This document shows, piece by piece, positions 1-7,233 of a stretch of DNA of 9,300 bases. Location of the stretch: NCBI GenBank assembly GCA_958448395.1, contig CAUDDP010000073.1:1-9300 (forward strand). The letters are read 5' to 3'. Position 1 is the stretch's first letter, and every line of letters begins with the position of its first letter. Source of the stretch: an uncultured Oscillospiraceae bacterium (GTDB lineage Bacteria > Bacillota > Clostridia > Oscillospirales > Ruminococcaceae). Both the position numbers and the translations under genes were made by a program. Under the pieces are notes generated by a model that had not been told where the DNA came from, searched no databases, and saw nothing but the letters and a program-made list of their open reading frames with translations.

Positions 1-1
1 A

Positions 2-3000
2 ACCTACACCCTGCATGAAGAAAATGCACCGGATGGCTACACTTATGCAGAGGATATCCAGTTCACGGTCAATGAAGATAACACGGTAACCGAGGTTATC
101 ATGAAGGACGATGTGACAAAGGTATCTATCAGCAAAAAGGCTCTGACTGGTTCGGATGAACTGGCAGGAGCAGAGCTGGAACTGTATTATGTAACAGAAA
201 ATGCATCTGGAGAAACTGTTGAAACATTGGTTGATAGCTGGACTTCTACCAATGAAGCACATGAAATCAATGGAGAACTGATTGCAGGCGGCAGCTATAA
301 GCTGGTAGAAAAGACTGCACCAGATGGTTATCAGATAGCAGAAGCAGTGACATTCACTGTGAACAAGGATGGTACCGTTACAGAAGTAATCATGCGTGAC
401 GCAGCAGAGGGCGAGATTGGCATCAGCAAGCAGTCTGTCAATGGCACAGAGGAATTGGAAGGTGCAACCCTTAAGATTACAGATGCAACAGGCAAAACAG
501 TAGAAGAATGGGTATCCGGTAAAACTGCAAAGGTTGTAAAGCTGGATGCAGGCACCTATACCCTCACAGAAGAAACGGCACCAAATGGTTATGTTGTGGC
601 AGAGTCCATCACCTTTGTAGTAGATGCAAAGGGCAATGTTACCATTGATGGTACAGATGTAGGCGGTAAGGTCGTTATGAAGGATGATACCACGAAGGTA
701 AGCATCAGCAAAACGGACATCACCGGTGACAAGGAAGTACCGGGTGCAACATTACAAGTCATCGACAAGGATGGCAATGTCGTAGAAGAATGGACTTCTA
801 CAACCGAGAAACATCTCATTGAGGGCAAGTTGACCGCAGGTGAGACTTACACGCTGAAGGAAACCAACGCACCAGGCGGCTATGCGTATGCAGAAGAAGT
901 AACCTTCACAGTTGATGAAACTGGCAAGGTAACAGAAGTTGTCATGAAGGATGACGTAACAAAGGTGACCATCAGCAAACAGGATATCACTGGTGATGCA
1001 GAACTGCCGGGAGCAACATTACAAGTGATTGACAAGGACGGTAATGTCGTAGAAGAATGGATCTCCACTGACAAGCCGCATGAAATCAATGGCAAGCTGA
1101 TTGCAGGCGAAACCTATACCCTGCATGAAGAAAATGCACCGGACGGCTATGCGTATGCAGAAGACGTAACCTTCACAGTGGATGAAACCGGCAAGGTGAC
1201 AGAAGTGGTCATGAAGGATGGTGCAATTGATATCACCATCAGTAAGCAGGATATTACCAGCGGAGAAGAACTGCCGGGAGCAACCTTGCAGATTCTGGAC
1301 CAGAACGGTAAGGTTGTAGAAGAATGGACTTCCACCGACAAACCGCATCAGATTACAGTGGATCTGGTTGCTGGCGAAACCTATACGCTGAAGGAAACCA
1401 ATGCACCGGATGGCTATGCGTATGCAGAAGAAATCCAGTTCACCATTGATGCGTCTGGAAAGGTTGCAGCAGATGCTTCCAATCTGGATGAAAACGGCAA
1501 CCTCGTGATGAAGGATGACGTAACAAAGGTAACCATCAGCAAGCAGGACATTACTGGTGATAAGGAAGTACCGGGAGCAACGTTACAGATTCTGGATAAG
1601 AATGGTGAAGTGGTAGAAGAATGGACTTCCACCGACAAGCCGCATGAAATCAATGGCAAGCTGACCGCAGGGGAAACTTATACCTTAAAGGAAACCAATG
1701 CACCGGATGGCTATGCATATGCAGAAGAAATTACCTTTACAGTTGACAAAACCGGTAAGGTAACAGAAGTCATCATGAAGGATGATGTGACAAAGGTTTC
1801 TATCAGCAAGAAGACCCTGACAGGTTCAGAAGAACTGGCAGGAGCAGAACTGGAACTCCTCGACAAGGACGGCAAGACAGTAGACAGCTGGACTTCTACT
1901 GACAAACCGCATGAAATCAACAGCAAGCTGATTGCTGGCGAAACTTATACACTGGTAGAAATCACCGCACCGGATGGCTATCAGGTAGCAGAAGCAGTGA
2001 CATTCACTGTGAACAAGGATGGTACGGTAACAGAAGTGACCATGCGTGACGCAGCAGAGGGCGAAATCGCTATCAGCAAGCAGTCTATCAATGGCACAGA
2101 GGAACTGGAAGGTGCTACCCTCAAGATTACCGACGCATCTGGTAAGACAGTAGAAGAATGGGTATCTGGTCAGGCTGCAAAGGTTGTAAAACTGGAAGCA
2201 GGCGAATATACCCTGACAGAAGAATCCGCACCGAATGGCTATGTAGTTGCAGAATCCATTACCTTTACCGTCGATAAGAATGGCAAGGTAACCATCAGCG
2301 GCAAGGATGTCGGCGGTGTGATTGTCATGAAGGACAACACGACAAAGGTAAACATCAGCAAGCAGAATATCACTGGCAGCAAGGAAATTGCAGGGGCAAC
2401 ACTGCAAATTCTGGATCAGAACGGTGAAGTCGTAGAGGAATGGGTATCCACTACAGATGTACACTTCATCGAAGGCAAATTGACTGCTGGCGAAACTTAC
2501 ACCTTGAAGGAAATCAATGCACCAAACGGCTATGCGTATGCAGAGGAAGTCTCCTTCACAGTTGGCACAGACGGCAGTACACAAATGGTTGTTATGCAGG
2601 ATGAAACCACAAAGGTAAGCATCAGCAAGCAGGATATGACTACCGGCGAAGAGCTGGCAGGTGCACAGCTGGCATTGTATGATGCAGAGGATCAATTGGT
2701 TGCAAGCTGGACTTCTACCGAACAGCCACATTACATTGAAGGTGAGTTGATTGCAGGTGCTACTTACCGCTTGGTAGAAATCACCGCACCGGATGGCTAT
2801 CTGGTTGCAGAAGACGTTACCTTTACGGTGAGTGAAGATGGTACAATTGATCGTGTTGAAATGCTGGATGAGAAGACAAAGGCAGAAATCAGCAAGCAGG
2901 ATATCAGTGGTCACGAGATTGCTGGTGCTCACCTGACCGTTACTTATACAGCAAAGGATGGCACAACCTATACGCTGGATTCTTGGGTATCCGAAGAGGG

Positions 3001-4696
3001 CAAGTCGCATACCATTACAGGATTGCAGGTTGGTACGACCTATACCTTGACAGAAACACAAGCTCCGGATGGCTATGAGTTGGCAGAATCCATTCACTTT
3101 AGTGTAGCAGAAGATGGTACGCTCAATCTGGTAACATACGAGAAGGATGAGAACGGTAATATTACGGAAACCATCTATACCGCAGTTGACCAGATCGTTA
3201 TGGTGGATGAGATGACAACGACAACAACAACCACCACGACAGAGGAAACCACCACCACGACGACTACGACCGAGGAAACGACAACCACTACGACGACTAC
3301 GACAGAAAAACCGACGACCACGACTACCACAACCACGACAACCACTACGACTGTAACAACAACCGAAGAAACCACCACGACAGAAGAAACGACTACAACC
3401 GAAGAAACCACAACGACAACAGAAACAACCACAACCGAAGAAACCACAACGACAGAAGAAACGACTACAACCGAAGAAACCACAACGACAGAAGAAACGA
3501 CCACAACGGAAGAAACCACTACAACCGAAGAAACTACGACAACCGAAGAAACCACGATCACCGAGGAAACGACTACCACTATTTTGATTCCGGAACGAAA
3601 GATTACGATTCATAAGATTGCACCAGCTGCATCTTCTGCAACCTTGTCAGAAGACGGCATGATCTACAACATTGAATATGCTCCGCACGATATGGCAGGC
3701 GTTACATTTGGTATTTATGATGCAGAAGGCAATCTGTTAGAAACCGTGATTACGGATGAAAATGGCTATGCAGAAAGCAGCATTCTAAACGGTGATTATT
3801 ACACGGTACAGGAAATGCAGACCGTAAGCGGTTATGTTATCAGTACAGAGCCATACATCGTTGATTTCACAGTCAACGAAGGAGATACGGCAAATTTGGA
3901 GATTACCAATGACATCATCCGCTGCCAGATTCACCTTTCCAAGCAGTTGGAAGGCGATGCTGGTGATATTACAATGGTACGGTTTGGCTTGTTCACTGCT
4001 CAGGACATTCCGCTTCTGGATGGCAACGTTGTTCCGGTTGACAGCTGTATTGGTATCGCAAACGCACAGGCAGATGGCACAATTATATTTGAAAATGCCT
4101 TGCCGGCTGGTAACTATTATGTAAAGGAACTGGCAACCGCAGATGGTTACATCCTCTCGGATACCATCTATCCAGTTGAGGTAATCTATCCGGAAGACCA
4201 GACCATTGCAGATATTACCTTCGAGGTGAACAACGGCGATCCGATTATCAACTATCAAACGACAACAGAAGAAACGACAACAGAAGAAACTACAACGGAA
4301 ACGGTTACAGAGGAGACCACAACCACAACGAAGCATAATGCTGGAGATGATACTCTCACCTGTACGACTACAACTGAAACAGGAACGACCACAGAAGAAA
4401 CCACAACAAGTGATATTCCTGTTACCACAACTACTACAACCATCACGACTGCAACAACACCGGATCATACAACTACAACAACAACGACGACTATCACTAC
4501 GACTACCACCAAGAAGAAGAATACATCGTCTTCCACCTCCTCTTCTAAACCTAGTCAGTCTTCCGGTGGCAGCAGTAGCAGCACGAAGACGACACCGAAG
4601 ACCGATGACCGTGCACTTCCGATTTTCGTTACTGGCGGTGCAGCATTCCTGCTTGCAGCAGCCAGCAAACCGAAGCGGAAGAACAAAAAGGTTTAA
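2..4696 (+). CDS. Giant CnaB-repeat surface adhesin, wall-anchored (5'-partial)
   Basis: The reading frame is open at the left edge (codons begin at base 2), so the N-terminus and signal peptide are missing; 1564 residues are visible. From N to C they hold the tail of one CnaB-type repeat, 11 complete repeats (residues 34-1066), a Thr/Glu stalk (1072-1193), two more CnaB-like domains (1194-1419), a Thr/Ser-rich stalk (1420-1530), then TPKTDD, a hydrophobic stretch and a Lys/Arg-rich tail. Each repeat shows an ISK lysine, an E-x-x-APxGY block and a closing M-x-D, the hallmarks of isopeptide-forming CnaB/SpaA folds. This architecture is typical of Gram-positive adhesins and pilin-like stalks attached by sortase. 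The ligand cannot be inferred because the distal N-terminal part lies outside the window. The gene is followed by a strong terminator, and no sortase gene is visible nearby. The family-level call is sure; the role as an adhesin is inference. Confidence 0.9.
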   Translation, partial: TYTLHEENAPDGYTYAEDIQFTVNEDNTVTEVIMKDDVTKVSISKKALTGSDELAGAELELYYVTENASGETVETLVDSWTSTNEAHEINGELIAGGSYKLVEKTAPDGYQIAEAVTFTVNKDGTVTEVIMRDAAEGEIGISKQSVNGTEELEGATLKITDATGKTVEEWVSGKTAKVVKLDAGTYTLTEETAPNGYVVAESITFVVDAKGNVTIDGTDVGGKVVMKDDTTKVSISKTDITGDKEVPGATLQVIDKDGNVVEEWTSTTEKHLIEGKLTAGETYTLKETNAPGGYAYAEEVTFTVDETGKVTEVVMKDDVTKVTISKQDITGDAELPGATLQVIDKDGNVVEEWISTDKPHEINGKLIAGETYTLHEENAPDGYAYAEDVTFTVDETGKVTEVVMKDGAIDITISKQDITSGEELPGATLQILDQNGKVVEEWTSTDKPHQITVDLVAGETYTLKETNAPDGYAYAEEIQFTIDASGKVAADASNLDENGNLVMKDDVTKVTISKQDITGDKEVPGATLQILDKNGEVVEEWTSTDKPHEINGKLTAGETYTLKETNAPDGYAYAEEITFTVDKTGKVTEVIMKDDVTKVSISKKTLTGSEELAGAELELLDKDGKTVDSWTSTDKPHEINSKLIAGETYTLVEITAPDGYQVAEAVTFTVNKDGTVTEVTMRDAAEGEIAISKQSINGTEELEGATLKITDASGKTVEEWVSGQAAKVVKLEAGEYTLTEESAPNGYVVAESITFTVDKNGKVTISGKDVGGVIVMKDNTTKVNISKQNITGSKEIAGATLQILDQNGEVVEEWVSTTDVHFIEGKLTAGETYTLKEINAPNGYAYAEEVSFTVGTDGSTQMVVMQDETTKVSISKQDMTTGEELAGAQLALYDAEDQLVASWTSTEQPHYIEGELIAGATYRLVEITAPDGYLVAEDVTFTVSEDGTIDRVEMLDEKTKAEISKQDISGHEIAGAHLTVTYTAKDGTTYTLDSWVSEEGKSHTITGLQVGTTYTLTETQAPDGYELAESIHFSVAEDGTLNLVTYEKDENGNITETIYTAVDQIVMVDEMTTTTTTTTTEETTTTTTTTEETTTTTTTTTEKPTTTTTTTTTTTTTVTTTEETTTTEETTTTEETTTTTETTTTEETTTTEETTTTEETTTTEETTTTEETTTTEETTTTEETTITEETTTTILIPERKITIHKIAPAASSATLSEDGMIYNIEYAPHDMAGVTFGIYDAEGNLLETVITDENGYAESSILNGDYYTVQEMQTVSGYVISTEPYIVDFTVNEGDTANLEITNDIIRCQIHLSKQLEGDAGDITMVRFGLFTAQDIPLLDGNVVPVDSCIGIANAQADGTIIFENALPAGNYYVKELATADGYILSDTIYPVEVIYPEDQTIADITFEVNNGDPIINYQTTTEETTTEETTTETVTEETTTTTKHNAGDDTLTCTTTTETGTTTEETTTSDIPVTTTTTTITTATTPDHTTTTTTTTITTTTTKKKNTSSSTSSSKPSQSSGGSSSSTKTTPKTDDRALPIFVTGGAAFLLAAASKPKRKNKKV
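101..3199 (+). repeat. Eleven tandem CnaB domain repeats, Lys-Asp type
   Basis: Repeat units start at 101, 392, 677, 944, 1211, 1508, 1775, 2042, 2327, 2594 and 2861, and the last ends at 3199. Lengths are 97, 95, 89, 89, 99, 89, 89, 95, 89, 89 and 113 codons. Each begins M-x-D, followed by ISK, a (A/P/E)GA turn, a tryptophan in the middle in a (D/E/A)SW or EEW context, and E-x-x-APxGY. The ISK Lys, the Glu before APxGY and the Asp of the next unit's M-x-D match the Lys-Glu-Asp triad of FbaB CnaB2. All 11 units keep all three residues. Units 1-3 resemble units 7-9 in order, and the partial unit before base 101 resembles units 4 and 6, so there is a second-order repeat of six units (1674 bp from 101 to 1775). 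The length differences fall mostly in the last hairpin, and in unit 1 in an extra loop. Confidence 0.9.
3215..3580 (+). repeat. Thr/Glu-rich stalk encoded by an 18-bp minisatellite
   Basis: These 122 codons are almost only Thr and Glu, with single Lys, Pro, Val and Ile residues. From about 3356 the DNA is a tandem array of roughly twelve imperfect 18-bp units encoding EETTTT, and eleven Glu-Glu pairs are visible there. Thr codons vary freely among ACA, ACC, ACG and ACT between copies, so the protein sequence is kept while the DNA has drifted. Such regions usually form extended, often O-glycosylated stalks that lift domains away from the wall; glycosylation here is inference. Gain or loss of 18-bp units would keep the frame, so length may vary between strains. 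Confidence 0.9.
3581..4258 (+). other. Two membrane-proximal CnaB-like domains, Lys-Asn type
   Basis: This part of the adhesin holds two divergent SpaA/CnaB-like domains between the stalks. The first has a candidate Lys in ITIHK (codon at 3614), a Glu in YYTVQE and a closing Asn in EITND (codon at 3908). The second has Lys in HLSK (codon at 3941), Glu in YYVKE and Asn in FEVNN. The closing residue is Asn here, as in most classical CnaB domains, instead of the Asp found in the 11 upstream repeats. The second domain also carries two Cys residues, in IIRCQ and DSCIG, which the upstream repeats lack. They resemble the wall-proximal domains of sortase-anchored stalks. The fold and bond assignments come from motif alignment by eye. 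Confidence 0.7.
4259..4591 (+). repeat. Second Thr/Ser-rich wall-spanning stalk
   Basis: These codons encode a low-complexity segment dominated by Thr, with EETTT motifs at the start and a Ser/Gly/Lys-rich end. One short non-repetitive island with KHNAGDD and a lone Cys interrupts it at about 4331-4370. The position directly before the sorting signal fits a segment that crosses the peptidoglycan. It is less regular at DNA level than the first stalk. Confidence 0.8.
4592..4693 (+). other. C-terminal cell-wall sorting signal with TPKTDD motif
   Basis: The adhesin ends with TPKTDD, a hydrophobic stretch of about 17 residues beginning ALPIFV, and a basic tail of Lys and Arg. This three-part layout is the sortase sorting signal. 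The expected LPxTG is replaced: Leu by Thr and the Gly after the cleaved Thr by Asp. Either the host sortase accepts PKTDD, or anchoring relies on membrane retention. No other wall-anchoring domain (LysM, SLH) is seen. Confidence 0.75.
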
Positions 4697-4764
4697 TTGG
4701 TTTTGACAAAATCTATTGGACAGCTGGAAGAGACAATGTATGATTGACATAATGGTATAGACAG

Positions 4765-4804
4765 AAAAAAGAGACCGTTGGCAGAAATGTCAGCGGTCTT
4801 TTTT
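4765..4804 (+). terminator. Rho-independent terminator of the adhesin gene
   Basis: An 11-bp stem, 4773-4783 paired with 4788-4798, closes a GAAA tetraloop and includes two G-U pairs. It is followed by TTTTTT at 4799-4804 and lies about 70 bases after the adhesin stop codon. A run of A precedes the stem at 4765-4770, so the mirror-image transcript also ends in a T-tract and the element may work in both directions. Confidence 0.9.
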
Positions 4805-4848
4805 GTTGGATGTGTTTATTTTTGATGATAGCAAAGAAGAGGCAATCT

Positions 4849-4887
4849 AAAAATAGCGGCTGCATTTTGGTCAGCCGCTGTTTTGTT
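4849..4887. terminator. Second, probably bidirectional terminator hairpin
   Basis: The perfect 8-bp arms AGCGGCTG (4855-4862) and CAGCCGCT (4872-4879) enclose a 9-nt loop. On the plus strand the stem is followed by GTTTTGTT. On the minus strand it is followed by ATTTTTAG, which is the better T-tract. Lying between convergent genes, it is the best visible candidate for ending the peptidase transcript, about 350 bases after that gene's stop codon. It could also back up the adhesin terminator. Confidence 0.7.
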
Positions 4888-4917
4888 ACAGAAATCAATT
4901 TTCAAATAATAGAATGG

Positions 4918-4968
4918 ATTGCACGCCGCAGGCGACTGCGGTCAAGCTGGCTCAGCTTGGCGGAGGGG
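4918..4968 (+). repeat. Structured dispersed repeat, copy 1
   Basis: This 51-bp segment recurs at 9183-9233 in the same orientation with one mismatch. It folds into two adjacent hairpins: CCGCAG/CTGCGG (4926-4931 with 4936-4941) around a GCGA tetraloop, then CAAGCTG/CAGCTTG (4943-4949 with 4953-4959) around a 3-nt loop. The single difference between copies changes a C-G pair to a U-G pair in the first stem, which keeps the fold. Placement just after 3' ends of genes fits a REP-like or MITE-like intergenic element. Confidence 0.75.
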
Positions 4969-5237
4969 GATACAAGGAGGACAAGCTGTCCCCCTTGCAG
5001 AGTGAACGAGTTTGACAAGATAACTGAACGGGGAACAAGCTACCGCTGTCCGCTCTTAAAAAACAAAACGGTACAGAATACAGAAATTTAGCGGAACAAG
5101 GATGCAAGTATGTACAACGCATAACGGCGGACAGCGAAGCGATTCTGCCGGCGGAGGTGAGATCGGTATCCGTGAGAGAAAATACAAAAATGGATTTGCG
5201 TGCTGTTTTGTAGTTCTGATTGGAATTTTTATATGAT
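4969..5237. other. Gene-free convergent spacer with inverted repeats
   Basis: No convincing gene is seen here. Directly after the repeat is a third hairpin, 4973-4983 with 4987-4997 (CAAGGAGGACA against its complement, 10 of 11 pairs, 3-nt loop). A longer-range inverted repeat, CGCTGTCCGC at 5044-5053 and GCGGACAGCG at 5127-5136, has perfect 10-bp arms. Together with the 51-bp repeat these could be parts of one larger mobile or RNA element, or decayed remnants. Short frames crossing it lack ribosome binding sites and recognisable motifs. No classical terminator follows the peptidase stop immediately. Confidence 0.55.
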
Positions 5238-7226
5238 CTATCGCTCTGAAAATGAGGCTGGCAGACCAGCGGATTTCCTTGCATAATAGGTCAGGATTTC
5301 TACGGCATCCTCTACTGTGATGCCGTCCAGCCTGCCAGTCACATCGCATTGCATCATCTGCCGAAACCGCATATTGCTGGACAAGCCTGCCGACCTTCTT
5401 GCATAGGCGGTCAGACAAAGCACAGCATCTTCTACCGTCACAGTTCCATCTTCATCCACATCCCCCCATGTGAAATGAAAGTTCTGATAGGCATAGTCCG
5501 GATAGGTGACGATTCCCTTCTGAGAAAGCTTATCCAAAAGCATTGCGGCGGTACAGTCCAGCTGCGTCTGCGTTGTGATTCCGGCCGTTGTCTGTTCGAG
5601 CAGAGCATCTGCTTGCTGTGCCAGTTCGGTTTCACCGGCTGCTTTGGCACAGGCTGCTACAGCGGTCAACTGTGTTGTGTCGAGTGCGGTGTCTTTTGGT
5701 GCCATAACGGCATGCAGATTGACATTGTGAAAATTGCCCTTATCTCCACGCATTGTGGTAGCGTCTACCCAGCTTGTACTGTTTTGTTCGAGAATATAAC
5801 TCTGTCCTGCTTGTGCAGAAAATTGCATGGTATAGGCAGCAGCGGTGTAATCTTCTTCTACCGTTAAATAACCATTCTTACCTGCTGTGGTTTGCAGGGA
5901 CAAAACGACAGAAAATCGTTCTCCCTTTTGCAGCGATATGGTTTCCGGCAGGGGAATTTCCTGATAGCCAAAATAACCCGAACGTCCTGTTGTTTCTAAT
6001 AGCAGGTCACCGTCTGTTGGGCCATTTGTGTCATCTTGCAAACGGTAAACCTGAATGGTGTACTGTGGATTGGTACCGTTGGCACTGCACTGATAAAAGC
6101 CTACACGGGAAAGGGTTTCATCTTCTTCTGCCCGGAAGACATTGGCGACAGCATCAAAGCTATAGGCAGTGCTATAACCGGCATTGTCATAAAAATAAAT
6201 ATTACCACTTGTTTCTCGTGGTTCAAAGGTAAAGGTAGAATATTCGCCAAGACTTTCATCGGCATAGGAAATCCAGAAGTAACCATCATCTAGTTTCCCA
6301 TCTCCCCAGCTGTTTTTGACCAGCCATGCACCATCTGTTGCAGGTTGATGTTTGGGGTCAAAGTTTTCCTTTGCGTAGTGATCATCCCAGCCTACAATCA
6401 ACACGGCATGATTGGCACCATAGTATGTATAATCAGACTGATAATAAGCATAAGAAGTACCATTATCATAGTAGTTTAGTAAGTTAGAGTGAAATGCTAC
6501 ATAGATGCTGCCGTTTTGTAGTATACGAGATTTGATGGCGTTTCGTTCGCTTTCCGTGCGGACACGCATAATCATCTCGGAGCCAGTCATTCGATAAGCA
6601 GATGTATATCGTTGGTATTCAGAATGATTGGTGATATAGCCCTGATAGGGAAGATATTGTTCTTCCTGTATGCCAACAGTGCTGAGGAAAAAGGAAGCAT
6701 GTAGGGCATTTCCGCCGGTTGCTCCTTTATTTTTTTGGAGGATGGCATCGTAGTAAGTGGGGCTGAGTGGCTGTGGATCTGGCGTATAGAGGTAATAGCC
6801 AACTTGTTCTTCCGACAAGTCTAATTCTGTTTCTGCAAGGGAAGTCATCTCATTGCACAACAAGTAGCTTTCTGCTGCCCCCAATGTTGCAAATGCCCAG
6901 CACATACCATCTAACCCCTGATCTTTGACTGCGGTAATGACACCAAGATTCCGCATGTCATAGGCAGTTGGAAGCTGGGAAGGTGTGGAATTGCCGTGAA
7001 GCGGAAGGTCGTCAGTAGGAATGTTGTCTGTAAGTTCTTCGGCAACTGTCAACGGCAGATAGCCCTCGTTGTTGGTATTTGCCATTTCTAAAATCCCCTC
7101 TGCTGTGGTTTGGACTGTTTGTGCAGCAGGTTCTGTTGTGTCTGCAAAAACAGACAATGGAAGTGCCATAAGCAGGCATATTGCTGCACAGCACTGTGCA
7201 GGAAAGCGTGAGATATGGAATGTCAT
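5238..7226 (-). CDS. Secreted papain-family (C1) peptidase with dockerin
   Basis: The protein has 662 residues. Residues 1-28 form a signal peptide ending VFA before DTT. The papain-like domain spans about 85-335: Gln103 (oxyanion hole) in VKDQG, nucleophile Cys109 in GMCWAFA, His273 in GANHAVLIVGW and Asn305 in VKNSWG, so all four catalytic residues are present. Residues about 340-510 match the beta-rich lectin-like region that often follows C1 peptidases in clostridia. A helical linker follows (about 513-575). The C-terminus is a dockerin (about 588-655): a canonical Ca-binding loop DVDEDGTVTVED, a second, degenerate loop starting CDVTGRLDG, and matching DAV...YAR-SAGL helices. It should therefore be exported and docked on a cohesin scaffoldin or cell surface. 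No long inhibitory I29-type propeptide is visible. The ATG is preceded by GAAAGGA. Substrate is unknown. The gene stands alone and converges on the adhesin gene. Confidence 0.93.
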   Translation of the reverse strand: MTFHISRFPAQCCAAICLLMALPLSVFADTTEPAAQTVQTTAEGILEMANTNNEGYLPLTVAEELTDNIPTDDLPLHGNSTPSQLPTAYDMRNLGVITAVKDQGLDGMCWAFATLGAAESYLLCNEMTSLAETELDLSEEQVGYYLYTPDPQPLSPTYYDAILQKNKGATGGNALHASFFLSTVGIQEEQYLPYQGYITNHSEYQRYTSAYRMTGSEMIMRVRTESERNAIKSRILQNGSIYVAFHSNLLNYYDNGTSYAYYQSDYTYYGANHAVLIVGWDDHYAKENFDPKHQPATDGAWLVKNSWGDGKLDDGYFWISYADESLGEYSTFTFEPRETSGNIYFYDNAGYSTAYSFDAVANVFRAEEDETLSRVGFYQCSANGTNPQYTIQVYRLQDDTNGPTDGDLLLETTGRSGYFGYQEIPLPETISLQKGERFSVVLSLQTTAGKNGYLTVEEDYTAAAYTMQFSAQAGQSYILEQNSTSWVDATTMRGDKGNFHNVNLHAVMAPKDTALDTTQLTAVAACAKAAGETELAQQADALLEQTTAGITTQTQLDCTAAMLLDKLSQKGIVTYPDYAYQNFHFTWGDVDEDGTVTVEDAVLCLTAYARRSAGLSSNMRFRQMMQCDVTGRLDGITVEDAVEILTYYARKSAGLPASFSER

Positions 7227-7233
7227 AAATAAA

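Noticed and set aside
3175..3579. A minus-strand frame of Val/Ser repeats.
   Set aside because: It is the complement of the Thr-codon minisatellite and is purely compositional.
101..3580. A possible CRISPR array, because of regular repeats.
   Set aside because: The repeats are in-frame protein domains and codon repeats, without short identical repeats separated by unique spacers.
1826..3613. A 595-codon open frame on the minus strand opposite the adhesin repeats.
   Set aside because: Its translation is a Cys/Gly/Arg-rich low-complexity product of antisense repeats. It has no plausible start context, and the plus-strand frame is clearly the real one.
3834..4124. A 96-codon plus-strand frame within the adhesin in another phase.
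   Set aside because: It overlaps the CnaB-like domains completely and has no family signature or ribosome binding site.
5102..5236. A 44-codon plus-strand frame with a hydrophobic C-terminus, ending just before the peptidase stop.
   Set aside because: The AAGG directly abuts the ATG, so there is no proper ribosome binding site; no promoter is seen, and it crosses the inverted-repeat arm.
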